DNA from: Jaapia argillacea MUCL 33604
Lineage: Eukaryota; Basidiomycota; Agaricomycetes; Jaapiales; Jaapiaceae
Length of the DNA: 27,674 nt
Reading direction: 5' to 3'
Assembly: GCA_000697665.1 (NCBI GenBank)
Contig: KL197730.1
Coordinates: forward strand, 522,686 to 550,359
Positions 7,456-18,042 of the stretch are shown in pieces. The number at the start of each line of letters is the position of its first letter. Position 1 is the first letter of the stretch. The notes under the pieces were generated by a model that saw nothing but the letters and a program-made list of their open reading frames with translations, had not been told where the DNA came from and ran no database searches. A program made the translations under genes and the position numbers.

Positions 7456-9063
7456 CCTCTTCACATCACCACGGAAGGCCTACCACCATCCAGTAAATTC
7501 CTTACCCTTCCCGACCTTTGGACACTTCCTTCTCTCGCCCAAGTCCTCAAAGATCTAGCAGGACACGAAGAGCAGCTCACATACAATCACATCTATGATA
7601 CTCTGTGTCTCGACGGAGCACCCATGGCAGTTTGGACAGGACCAAATGAACCTGGGTATCGATTCTTACCAGCAGATAAATATCCACCCCACGAAAATCT
7701 GCTGAAACTAAAAGAATACCTTAGCCAATTAGCCAAACCGGGCCCTTCGATTCCATGAGTTGCTAAAGAAAAATCCAGAAGAGGAATCAGTGAATCTTCT
7801 TGATCACTGTGTAGCACACCAACTCCTCTTTCCTTAGAAGTTCCACGAACATCTACTCCATTAGCAGTGTTTGGAGTATACACTCCTATCGCAACCGCAC
7901 CAGAGCAAACATTTGCAGGACCATCCTCCTTGTTTGTTCCACAAATACAGGAACCCACTCCACAGTATCCAGCTGGTATACCTATCGTTACACCTATCCC
8001 TCATCACTTCGGATCCTATCGTCCACCACCAGCTCGATCTCCATCCCCTGATCCACCTAGAGGATCTCCCGACCCTAACCCAGATAACCAACTGGAAGAT
8101 TCAGACGACAATATGGCAGGAGATTCGAAAGGACCATCATTAGCTCCTCCTACTCCATTCACAGGAGATAGGAAGAAAACCGCTAAATTCATATCTGAAA
8201 CCAAACTCTTCATCGCCGCCAAACCAAAAGAATTCCCTAATGAATTCTCCAAAATCGCCTTCGTCCTATCCTACATGAAGGATGGACCAGCAGGATCATG
8301 GGCAATGAACTGGATTAACAGTTATAACCCCGACACCGAGAGCGCCTTAGACGTTAAAGAGTTCTACAAAACTTTGGAGAAAGATTTTGCTGAAATTGAT
8401 AAAGGACAATCCGCTCACACACAAATCCAGAACCTTAAACAAGGAAGGTTCTCGGTCAACTCCTTCACCGCTGCCTTCAATGAACTAGCAAGGCATACTG
8501 GGTTTAACGATATAGGACTTATGGAAGCCTATAAAAGAGGACTCAAATGGGATATCCTCAAACAAATCGTTAAACTACCAACCCCACTGGAGAATTTAGC
8601 ATCTCTCCAGGACCTAGCTGCCAAATTTGAGTTGTTAGAAGAAGCGGCAGCAGCAGAGAAAACTTGGCATGAAGGAAAAGGGAAAGGACCCATCTATCCC
8701 TCTGCCTTCCAGACCAATTGGCGTGCTCCATCCACAAACTATAGTCAAGGAGTCCCTATGGATGTCGATGCTGCCAAAACTAGACCAAAAGGACGATTCA
8801 AGAAACTCACTCCTGAAGAACGACTCGAACTTCAAAAGAAAGGAGCATGTTTCTTCTGTCGTAAACCAGGTCATTTCTCCAGACAATGTCCCTTGAAAAA
8901 GGGCAAATCCATTCAAGCCAGGACAGCTGATACAGGCGAAGAAAATGCACAGCCTAGTTCTATCATCGATCAGATCAAAGAATTGGTCACTCAGATCCCA
9001 GAAAATGACCAAGGGGAACTTTTCATGGCTATGAAAGATGAGTTCTCCAAATCGGGTTTTTAA
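7456..9063 (+). pseudogene. gag: gag (capsid/nucleocapsid), broken
   Basis: The gag frame is open from 7456 to the TAA at 9061-9063, about 535 codons, apart from TGA at 7756 and 7801. No ATG lies at its start; an ACG at 7471 is one possible lost initiator. The intact 3' part from 7867 encodes a proline-rich segment, then a retrotransposon Gag region with SWAMNWI and the helical stretch ending LASLQDLAAKFELLEEA. A CX2CX4HX4C zinc knuckle follows at 8848-8889 (Cys, Cys, His, Cys of CFFCRKPGHFSRQC). Gag would package the element RNA in cytoplasmic particles. Both stops sit where CGA to TGA would explain them. Confidence 0.88.
9054..9060 (+). promoter_or_regulatory. -1 ribosomal frameshift site GGGTTTT
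   Basis: The last gag codons read GGT TTT TAA. The heptamer G GGT TTT fits the X XXY YYZ slippery pattern and abuts the gag stop. The pol frame is -1 relative to gag and is open across this point (TTA AAG CGC and onward), so a slip yields Gag-Pol. I did not establish a downstream pseudoknot. Confidence 0.6.
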
Positions 9064-12000
9064 AGCGCCTAGCATCGACAGCAGATGTGAAGGCACAGAC
9101 TAAGGTTCTTTCATCAGACAATAGATACGCTATATTACACATGGACATTCCCAACTCAATTCATGTATCCACTCTGAAGAAAAATGGAATTCCTTCCTTA
9201 TGATTCGAAGTGGAGCTCATTGGAAAGAACCGAAGCGCTGTAACAAAAACTCTACTTGACAGTGGAGCCACTGGAAACCTAATCAATACTCGATTTGCTA
9301 AAAAACATTGCATGAACATCCAGAAATTGGAACGACCTATTCCAGTTTACAACATTGACGATATGGAAAATCGCGATGGAAAAATCGAATATTTTGTGGA
9401 ACTTGATATGAAAATCAAGGGATCCAAAAATACTTCTCACATCGAAACCAATCGATTCTACATCACCGATCTAGGACAAGAGAATATTGTCCTAGGAACC
9501 AATTGGTTACACAAGCACAATCCAGAAGTCGAATGGCAGAACTTCAATTTGAAATTTACACATTGCCCCGACACTTGTCGCATACAAGGGCTATGCACCG
9601 TTCATGCAAAACCATCCGACCAACCCTCCACTACTCTTCGCGAAACCAAACCTGTGCATGTGTCATACACAGCAAAACAGGAGACGTCTTATGTCGTTGC
9701 AGACCAGGAGTATACTCCAAAACTGGTCCCAGATACGTCTTATGTATCGCAACAACCCATGAAGAAAAATGGACGAGCTGCATGAAAGGCATCCAAACAT
9801 CCTATTCCATCTTCATGGTCAACAGAACAATTGGAACCACTAGACCCACTAGATCAGATAGCCAAAGAATGGCAACACGAAGGAATTCGTACCTATCGAA
9901 TCATCACTGGTCATCCAGATCCAATAGAACCAGTCATTCCCAACTATATTCCCCTATCGGAACGACACAAAATTCCAATTCCTGCTAGACATGCGGCAGG
10001 GATACGAATTCAAGCACATGGAAACAAATTGATCGAATTAGCATTTAAGGATGCTCAAAAGAGAGGAGAGAAAACATTTGACAAAATGGTTCCACCAGAA
10101 TACCGAAAATATCGAAAAGTCTTTGAAAAAAAGGCTTCGGAACGATTCCCAAAAGAAAGGATTTGGGATTATGGAATAGAACTCAAAGAGGATTGGAAAC
10201 CTCACAACTGCAAAAACTATTTGCTATCCCCTACAGAACAAAAAGAACTCAACGTGTTCTTGGGAGAACAACTGTGAAAAAGATATATCCGTCCTTCAAA
10301 ATCCCCACTCTCCTCGCCATTTTTCTTTGTCGACAAAAAAGATGGAAAACTTCATCCTACACAGGATTATGGTTATCTCAATTCACAGACCATCAAAAAC
10401 AATTATCCAATCCCTCTGATATCCGAGTTAATCGATAAACTCAAAGGAGCCAAAGTTTATTCGAAATTGGATTTACGATGGGGATACAACAATGTTTGGA
10501 TCAAAGAAGGAGATCAATGGAAAGCGGCATTCAAAACGAATAGGGGATTATTCGAACCAATGGTTATGTTTTTCGGTCTTACCAACTCACCAGCCACCTT
10601 CCAAACCATGATGAATGAGTTATTCAAGGACCTTATCGATCGAGGAGTCATCATCGTATATCTGGACGACATCCTCATCTTCATGGACACGCTGGAGGAA
10701 CATAGGAGAATAATGCATGAAGTACTCCACATCCTGGAAGACAACAATCTTTTCCTCAAACCAGAGAAATGTACTTTCGAAATGTCGAAAGTCGAGTACC
10801 TGGGGGTAATTGTCTCTCACAACCTTGTGGAGATGGATCCCATCAAAGTTTCCGGCATTCTTGATTGGCCGACGCCAAAAACGGTCAAAGAAGTTCAATC
10901 TTTCGTCAGATTCTGCAATTTTTATTGACGATTCATCAAAGATTTCTCAAAAATCGCACGACCGTTATTTGAACTCACAAAGAAAGATCACTCATGGGCT
11001 TGGACAGACAAATGCGAAATCGCATTTCAGGAATTAAAATCATCATTCACCTCCTCCCCTACCCTCATTATGCCTGATCCCGACAAATTTTTTCGCATCG
11101 AATGCGACACATCCGATTTTGCTACTGGAGCCGTCCTCACTCAACTCAAGTCTGATAAAAGATATCACCCAGTCGCCTATCTGTCGAAATCACTATCCGA
11201 CGTGGAGCAAAACTACGATATCTACGACAAAGAATTGCTTGCAATAATTCGAGCCATGGACGCATGGTGACATTATTTGGAAGGTTGCAAACACGTTGTC
11301 GAAATCTATACAGATCATCAAAACTTGGAATACTTCACAACCGCACAGAAACTCAGCCGACGTCAAGCCCAATGGGCCCAGTTTTTAACTAGGTTCAACT
11401 TTACGTTGATCCACAAGCCTGGAAAAACGAATAAGTCAGATGGTCTTTCGAGACGAATCGACCATAAGGAGGGGGTAGAAACCAACAATAAAGATCGCGT
11501 ACTTTTAGGACCCCAACTTTTCTCAAAATCACTCAACGCAAAATCCTTGTTTTGCACCTCTCCTGTGGGATGAGGAAACGCCACAACCAAAAACCCATCT
11601 GTTACTCGACAAATCAGGATCAATATTCAACAAACACTAACACATACGACACTTACTGGAGATCAGGAGTTGAAAGAAGAAATCCAGAAGAATATGGAAC
11701 TTGACGACGAAGTGTCAACGGCGATCCAAGTCATCAAAAAAGCAAGGACCACGATCCTTAAGTAAAGGATTGGAGGAATGGAATTTGGAAGATGGACTAA
11801 TCCTCTACCGAGGAAAGATCTACGTTCCAAAAAATCACGACCTACAAAGAAAAATCATTCGATCATGTCATGATCCACTGATCAGAGGACATCCAGGACG
11901 ATATAAAACCTTGGAGATTGTGCAAAGAGACTACTGGTGGCCCGGAATGTCGATCTTCGTCAAAGAATATGTTGATGGATGCGCTATCTGTCAATCAATG

Positions 12001-13371
12001 AAACCTAGAACGCATCCAACCAATGAACCACTCCATCCAACAGAAATTCCAGAACGACCTTTTGGAACTGTCACAAATGATTTCCTCACAGGATTACCAG
12101 AGGCTGATGGATATGACGCCATCCACATAGCCATGGACATATCCACTAAAACTGCCATCATCACGCCCTGCCACAAAACTGTAGACTCCGAAGGCACTGC
12201 AGAAATCCTCTATAACAATGCCTTTCGGCGTTATGGATTTCCAGACAAATTAATATCCAACAGAGGACCCCAATTCACATCGGCAGTCCTCAAAACCCTT
12301 CTTGATCGATTTGGGGTACGATCAGCACTCAGTACAGCCTTCCATCCACAAACCGATGGAGCCACAGAGAAGGTCAATCAGGAAACAGAAGTCTATCTTC
12401 GAACGTTCTGTAATCGAAATCAGAACAACTGGCCATCACTTCTACCAATCGCAGAACTCGCTCACAATACACAAGTACACTCAGTCACTAAGAAAACTCC
12501 ATTCGAACTAATGCACAGTTTCACACCAAACATCGCCCCATCCCTGAAACCAGCCCCAGACGTTCCCCAAGCAGATCTACGATTAGAACAACTCCGAGAA
12601 GCAAGGAAAGAGGCTGAAGCATGTCTCATCATAGCCGCAGAAGCTATGAAGAAACAACATGACAAATATGGAGAGAAGGGACCCCAATTCTCAGAAGGAG
12701 ATTATGTTTGGCTAGAAGGAACAAACGTTCGAACAGACTATCCTTCTGCCAAACTATCACCTAAACGCCATGGACCCTTTGAGATCGAAACCATCATAGC
12801 CCCCAGAACATATCGACTGAAACTGCCGAAGAAATGGAGAATCCATCCGGTGTTTCATGCAGGACTTCTAACTCCATACATCGAAACCAATGCACACGGA
12901 CCCAACTTCACCAAACCTCTTCCAGATCTAGTTGAAGGAGAAGAAAAATTTGAAGTTGAAGAAATTGTCAACTCGAAATACACAAATCAGAAGACCAAAA
13001 AGAACGTCAAATATTTGGTCAAATGGAAAGGCTATCCAGAATCAGACAATACTTGGGAACCGATTGGAAATTTACGCCACGCATCAGAATACATCGAAGA
13101 ATTCCACAAGAAGAACCCCAAATCACCTCGCCCAGCCTCCATTTTACTCGCTGTATTGAAAGTACCGGAAGAACAGTGGACTCGTGCATGGATTGATATG
13201 GAAGCAAACCGTGCTGCAAGACAATGCTTCCCTACAGCCCCAGAATTTTTACTGCAAAATCCCGATCCTAGGAGTATAAGAACTCGACTCCTAAACTTCA
13301 TACAACATCATTCCACTGTCCCAGTGACATATCTGTACTCTCAAACTCTCAAATTCGTCCCTCTGCTATAA
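9060..13371 (+). pseudogene. pol: pol: protease, RT, RNase H, integrase with chromodomain, broken
   Basis: Domains in order: protease with LLDSGATGNLI (Asp codon near 9258); RT with KLDLRWGYNN and YLDD at 10659-10670; RNase H with CDTSDFATGAVL, YDKELLAI and YTDHQNLEYF; integrase with an HHCC zinc finger (HDPLIRGHPG...CAICQ), a DDE core, a GPF motif, and a chromodomain at about 12949-13116 (EEIVNSKY...YLVKWKGY...NTWEP). TGA codons interrupt it at 9201, 9783, 10275, 10926, 11268 and 11571. At 10926 and 11268 the family normally has Arg (NFYRRFI, WRHYLEG). One extra A in a run near 11735 shifts the frame before the integrase. The second catalytic Asp is Asn (12259-12261). The chromodomain would direct integration to modified chromatin. 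Confidence 0.93.
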
Positions 13372-13376
13372 CCAAC

Positions 13377-14522
13377 ATGTCTTCTACCTACTCCGACAAT
13401 GGCTACAATGGCGAGTCTCCCCTCATCTCATCACTCCCGTCCCTCGTTCCATCCACCACTTCACTCCCACCTTATGGGTCTTCTCACAAAGAAGACAACG
13501 ACAGCTTCAACAATATCTATTACAATCCTCCAGTAGAAGTAAAGAGAGAACCACTCTCTCCTCGTATTCTGACCCCCCTTCCTCCCCATATTCCAAATCC
13601 AATTGCCAACCATAAGGCAAACAAATCTCCAACCACCACGTCGCCTTCCACTCCCCTTACCAAACCACCAACTCTCGACAATCTATGGCTCCGTACCAAC
13701 TTTCGTGCCTCGTACAATGTATGGGGAAATACCATCAATAATCATAAATCACCATCGCCATCTCCTCCACCCATTCGTCGATCTGGTCGCATCCCATCGA
13801 CTAAATGTTGGAATTGCAACAGGTTTGGACACGAAAAATGAGATTGCCCTCGTCCTCGTGCCATCCGATCCCGCTGTCACCCACGTACGACCAAGAAACC
13901 TCGTTTCCCTACCACCCCTCCTCCTCCTAGTCCCTCCTATCACCCCGAAACCCCCAATTATATTCGAAACCCACAACCACTCCCTCCAGTCCCTACCCCA
14001 GCCCAATCCCCCATTCATATTCCGACACCCCCACCTCGTCCTTGGACCCCACCAACCGTCATCCCCGTTTACGTGGAACCAGAAGTAGGCCCAGCCTTCA
14101 CATGGCCACCTCCCCTGTTAAAAAATATGATCACTTGAGGTCCTAACACAATGTTAGGAAATGCATACGCCAAACACCTAGACTTCCTTAATCAAAAAGA
14201 AGTCCAGGCTCGTCAAGGAGTCCAAGCGGCATTAGAGCTTTGGATGACTTGGGCTAGGATGCGAGAACAACATGTCAACACAAGCGCCGGTTGAGATTTC
14301 CCACAGATCGCTCTTGTTTATCGACAAGCTCCTCCTCCACCAAATGACAACCTCTACGTCCCTCGTACCATCGATTTTAACAGTCCACTCCCTACCAACA
14401 ATATACAAACACAAAACAAAACACCCGTTCGACTCCCCGAAATGCCAGGACCCTCTTGGGACGAATGGAACAAATTTAGTGGATCTCAACAACTTGCATT
14501 TCAGGAGAAATACTGGGCTTAG
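13377..14522 (+). pseudogene. Third ORF of the chromovirus with a second CCHC zinc knuckle
   Basis: An ATG at 13377, five bases after the pol stop, opens a frame of about 381 codons ending at TAG 14520-14522, directly before the PPT. TGA codons interrupt it at 13839, 14136 and 14292. The N-terminal part is Ser/Pro-rich. At 13806-13848 it has CWNCNRFGHEK, then a TGA, then DC, which completes a CX2CX4HX4C knuckle if the stop is set aside. A proline-rich linker and a helical segment (AYAKHLDFLNQKEVQARQ) follow. There are no membrane segments, so it is not env-like. Ty3/gypsy elements usually end coding at the integrase, so a separate nucleic-acid-binding protein here is unusual. Its function is unknown; an RNA-binding accessory role is inference. 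Confidence 0.7.
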
Positions 14523-14533
14523 AAAGGGGATAG
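14521..14533 (+). other. Polypurine tract
   Basis: AGAAAGGGGATAG lies directly upstream of the 3' LTR start (TGTTACG at 14534) and overlaps the end of the third ORF. This is the expected plus-strand DNA priming site. Confidence 0.75.
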
Positions 14534-14943
14534 TGTTACGAACCATGCTTTAGTAGGACTATTTTTACTTTTCTTTACTTCACTTTGCTTCATCATTCTG
14601 TCTACGGACTACAGACTACGGACCACAGACTACGGACTCCTATTCCTTTGACTCACCTTGACTCCTTCCTTACTCATCATTACTACAGACTACGGACTGT
14701 GCCTACTACGGACTACACTTCCATCCAGTATATATACCTGCCTGTATTCGCTAATAATCCCCATCTTGTTCACTTTGTCAATACAAGTCTTTACTTGCAT
14801 TCTTCCAAAGTCTGACTCGACCCCTGTCTGATTTCCTCTCGTTTCTCATTCTCATACCGCCTCACTCTACGTTGCAACCTAAGTACTATCAGAGAAGTAC
14901 ACTGTCTTGACTTCGATACTTCGTTGAAGTAACAACTTTAACA
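14534..14943 (+). repeat. 3' LTR of the chromovirus
   Basis: It runs from TGTTACGAACC to CTTTAACA, 410 bp. It is 21 bp longer than the 5' LTR because of one extra pair of CTACGGAC/CACAGA units near 14600-14640. Other differences are about eleven substitutions, most at CG sites. The target duplication AATAT follows. Confidence 0.93.
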
Positions 14944-14948
14944 AATAT

Positions 14949-15060
14949 AATATTTAGAACTGATTTTTTTACTTACATGGGCCTGTGGACCTGTCCTGTG
15001 ACCCTTCTAGACCCTTCCATGCATCCTAATAGTGAACGCATGCCATTTTGATTGAATGCG
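14949..15060 (-). other. Copy 1 of the duplicated locus, part upstream of its intron
   Basis: On the minus strand a GTAAGT donor runs 14976 to 14971. Joined to the far side of the retrotransposon it would make a 60-bp intron ending at the CAG 6680-6678, with TGACTAAT as branch site. The same donor and branch arrangement occurs in copy 2 (15727-15682). Confidence 0.45.
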
Positions 15061-15840
15061 AGGAGGTTTGACTCAAGGAGGGGTGGGGTTGGATGGTGGG
15101 GTGTGAAGTCGAAAGTCCAAGCAAAACTGGCACCCTCAGTTAGGGTACCGGTTCATTATGAGTGGAGTGGGGTTGTAGATTTGAGCAAATAACCAATTGC
15201 AATTGCTCTTGTAGTGATTGCAAGGGTGGTATGTTGGGGAGGGAGCAGGTCCGTGTTGGGCAAATCAACAGATGCTGAGTGAAGAGCAACTGCTTCGCAC
15301 AGCCTGCTGAGTGGTTTACCAGGTGTTTTCAGTGGCATTTGGTCACTTGCGAGGCCAGCACTCCATAATGTCAAGGGGGGAGTGGTGGCTGAGGGGGTTT
15401 GAGCTGACTTGATTTTGCAGGTCGGGAGGCAGGCGTGCATTGGCGCGATAGGGTCTTTTGGGTCATGGGAGTGATAAGAAATCAAAAAGAATACACCCAG
15501 GCTACTGCAGAGGCTGCATGAGTGCTTCTTAGGAGAGGGGGTAGGGTGGTTGGTTGTTAGGCATGTTTGGCTGCTCATATCGAAAAAGCGAGGGGCAGGC
15601 TGGTGTCCTGAGAGCCAGGGGAGGTGAGGGAGAGCAGGATTGGGTGGGTGGGGGCACTGGAAAGACTTTAAAATTGAAAATCTGTGAGTTAGTGGGAAAA
15701 TCACAAGAAATCGAATTTTTTACTTACCTTGGTGCCCAAACCCTCACAATTGGGCCCTATCAACCCTTTGAGACCTCCCCTGGCCTATGCCAGCTTCCTT
15801 TGGGTGAAAATGAGAGCTGGAGGGAGAGTGCTTAGGCACT
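15060..15840 (-). other. Copy 2 of the duplicated locus with a 46-bp intron
   Basis: Read on the minus strand, an intron of 46 bp runs from GTAAGT at 15727 to CAG at 15682, with CCACTAACTCACAG at its 3' end. The downstream part is open on the minus strand from 15704 to 15156 (182 codons). It is proline/serine-rich and contains LTHRFSILKSFQ. It resembles copy 1 at 6220-6704 in scattered blocks. No family is recognised; it could be a fast-evolving small gene or a noncoding repeat. Confidence 0.35.
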
Positions 15841-16189
15841 TGATCCTGGTGATGTGTTCATGTGCCAGTTTGCTTGAAGGGGTCGTTGGGGATCGTTGGG
15901 AGTTGAGAAAAGTCATCAGAACAGTAAAAATAGGTGATAGAAGTGAATGTGATAGAAAAGAAAGAGGGGAGGGTCTGTAGTCATTTGTCATCAATGCTGC
16001 ACTGAAGGATGAGCAGTGCACACTTGCGACACCCACAGAAAATCAAGACCAGAATGATGTGTGGCAAAAATTTGTGATCTCAACTGAGTGTGGGAACAGG
16101 CACCCTGACATCAGCAATACTCAAGGACAGTCACATGCTCAGCCACAAGTAAAGTGTGGGACTAAGCGCATGGGACCGTAGGGATGATT
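15841..16189. other. Stretch without a supported gene
   Basis: Mixed-composition DNA with only short open readings on both strands. No repeat shared with the rest of the window was recognised. Confidence 0.4.
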
Positions 16190-16654
16190 AAGGTGTCCCC
16201 ACGTGTCCGTAGCAGAGATTTTTGCTATAGACAATTCCTCCTCGTACCTCAGGGAATCGTAACAACTAAAGCACTGTATTGTTCAAGTGGACAAGCTTCC
16301 AAATACAGAGTAGCTAGGTGTCCTTATATACTACAGGAGCAATGGGGAGTTGAACAATGTACTATGGACAATAACAAGTAAGACAATGTACTTAGACAAT
16401 GGCAAACAAGTTAAAGTTCAGAGACAATGAGAAGTAGAACAATGGAAATAAAGGACAATGACGAGGCTGTACAAGACAAGTCATTGTGTGCTAATAATAG
16501 TACAAAGTCCAAGATAAGATAAGACAAGATAAGATAAGAATCATACTGAGTATCATAGACAAAGGAAATGATACAAAGTGAATGAAGTCCGATAGAGAGA
16601 CTAAAATACATATAATACAAATGAAAATATATAAGTCTGGACACATTTACAACA
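16190..16654 (-). mobile_element. LTR copy related to 3544-4029, inverted
   Basis: Read on the minus strand it starts TGTTGTAAATGTG at 16654 and follows the 3544 LTR through the repetitive TCTTATCTTGTCTTATC-like zone, the TATATAAGG box and the AGCTTGTCCACTTGAACAATACAG self-primer region. It then diverges in the last 100 bp or so. The 3' boundary near 16190 (GGGGACA) is tentative and no target duplication was found. It may be a solo LTR of a sister family or a truncated one. Confidence 0.65.
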
Positions 16655-17152
16655 ATAACTTTTGAACTCAAGCAAGAACTGTAGGGTGTGGCAGGAATAG
16701 TGGTATGAAGGCTCTGGAAAATATATTGCCTAATATTAGAGGGAAGAATATGATGGTTATATAGAAGTATGCAATACAAGATATTGTGTTAATGCTGATA
16801 TGTGATATACTCAACTGCTTTAATCTGTTTGGCAGACAACACTGTTATAAGCATGAAAGTTCATACAATTTCATCCCTTGCTACTTATGGGTTAGCAAAT
16901 CCGTACTAAATTCAAAGTTCAGGAGTGTAGAGACTCAAATTTCAAAATATAACATTAAGAAAACAGTGATAGCAGCATATACCTACCAGTCAAATAAAGG
17001 AAGTACTAGAACAATATAAATCAAAGACAGTAATTCAAACGTGGTGAATACACTAGAGCAGCCTCTATGCTCTGAAATTGTATAATTGAGAAGAGTCTAT
17101 TAATAATGTTATATTATATGTGAAGAAATCACAATACCTTTCACTGCGATAC
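16655..17152. other. AT-rich spacer 3' of the NLR pseudogene
   Basis: Nothing coding is supported. It probably contains the 3' untranslated region of the minus-strand NLR gene. Confidence 0.4.
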
Positions 17153-17397
17153 TTATGAAACTGGTTCAACAGCACACTTCCATTGAACACATTCCAAAAA
17201 TTGAGACCAGTCAGATATAATTGCCGGATTCTGGGCAATGGCAGGAATTGTGAGTACCTGGTTAAGGAATCCATTATGGTAGTCAACAGGTACCCAAAGT
17301 AGGAGGCTTTCAAGTCCATCAACCAGCCATCCATTATTAGTAATTGAAAGAGGATGCAAAATCTCCAAATGATTGGCAGATGGTCCTGAGATTTGTA

Positions 17398-18042
17398 ATG
17401 AAGTGTTTTGCTTCCAGGTACATGTGATAGCACCTAGGTTGGTGTCACAGTTAACATCTGATCCAGACACTATTCTTTGGCCATCTGGTGAGAATGCAAC
17501 AGATGTGACCAATCAGTGTGTCCTTCAAGAGGCTGCAGCACTGGAGCTCCTGACACTGCACCCCAGATTCTAATGGTGTTGTCATATGAGCCAGACACTA
17601 TTCTTTGGCCATCTGGTGAGAATGCAACAGATCTGACCCAATTAGTGTGTCCTTCAAGAGGCTGCAGCACTGGAGCTCCTGACACTGCATCCCAGATTCT
17701 GATGGTCTTGTCATATGAGCCAGACACTATTCTTTGGCTATCTGGTGGGAATGCAACAGATGTGACCCCATAAGTGTGTCCTTCAAGAGGCTGCAGCACT
17801 GGAGCTACTGACACTGCATCCCAGATTCTGATGGTGTTGTCACCTGAGCCAGACACTATTCTTTGGCTATCTGGTGAGAATGCAACAGATGTGACCGCAT
17901 AAGTGTGTCCTTCAAGAGGCTGCAGCACTGGAGCTCCTGACACTGCATCCCAGATTCTGATGGTCTTGTCATATGAGCCAGATACTATATATTTTCCATC
18001 ACATGAAATTGCTATACAGTTCACAATATTCTTATGTTCTTT
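17398..18042 (-). repeat. Five WD40 repeats of 129 bp, repeats 2-5 nearly identical
   Basis: Units of 43 codons run 18042-17914, 17913-17785, 17784-17656, 17655-17527 and 17526 onward. The core reads VTSVAFSPDSQRIVSGS then DNTIRIWDAVSGAPVLQPLEGHT. The first unit is diverged (KEHKNIVNCIAISCDGKY). The others differ at only a few positions, such as YAV/YGV/NWV/DW after GHT and DS/DG. The fifth has the frameshift and runs into the C-terminal tail with CTWKQNTSLQ and NGWLVDGLESLLLWVP. Confidence 0.9.

Larger units (their letters stand above)
6710..14943 (+). mobile_element. Full-length, inactivated Ty3/gypsy chromovirus (8.2 kb)
   Basis: It is bounded by LTRs 6710-7098 and 14534-14943 and by AATAT target duplications (6705-6709 and 14944-14948). 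Order: LTR, PBS, gag, -1 slippery site, protease, reverse transcriptase, RNase H, integrase with GPF motif and chromodomain, third ORF with zinc knuckle, PPT, LTR. The domain order with integrase after RNase H plus a C-terminal chromodomain defines a chromovirus. Eleven in-frame TGA codons, a one-base insertion in a run of A near 11735, loss of a recognisable gag ATG and an Asp to Asn change in the integrase active site show it cannot now move by itself. Confidence 0.95.

Noticed and set aside
8635-9096. 153-codon open reading on the minus strand opposite gag
   Set aside because: It is antisense to a well supported gag region with a zinc knuckle; treated as a shadow.
7456-14294. TGA read as an amino acid (recoding or alternative code) in the retroelement
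   Set aside because: Where family conservation is clear the residue is Arg, which CGA to TGA decay explains. The element's own terminal stops are TAA and TAG, and other lesions are present.
13377-14522. Envelope-like gene as explanation for the third ORF
   Set aside because: No signal peptide or membrane segment; it is proline-rich with a zinc knuckle.
15729-16036. Open readings of about 83 codons on both strands
   Set aside because: They overlap each other, cross the intron and edge of the duplicated locus, and show no recognisable feature.
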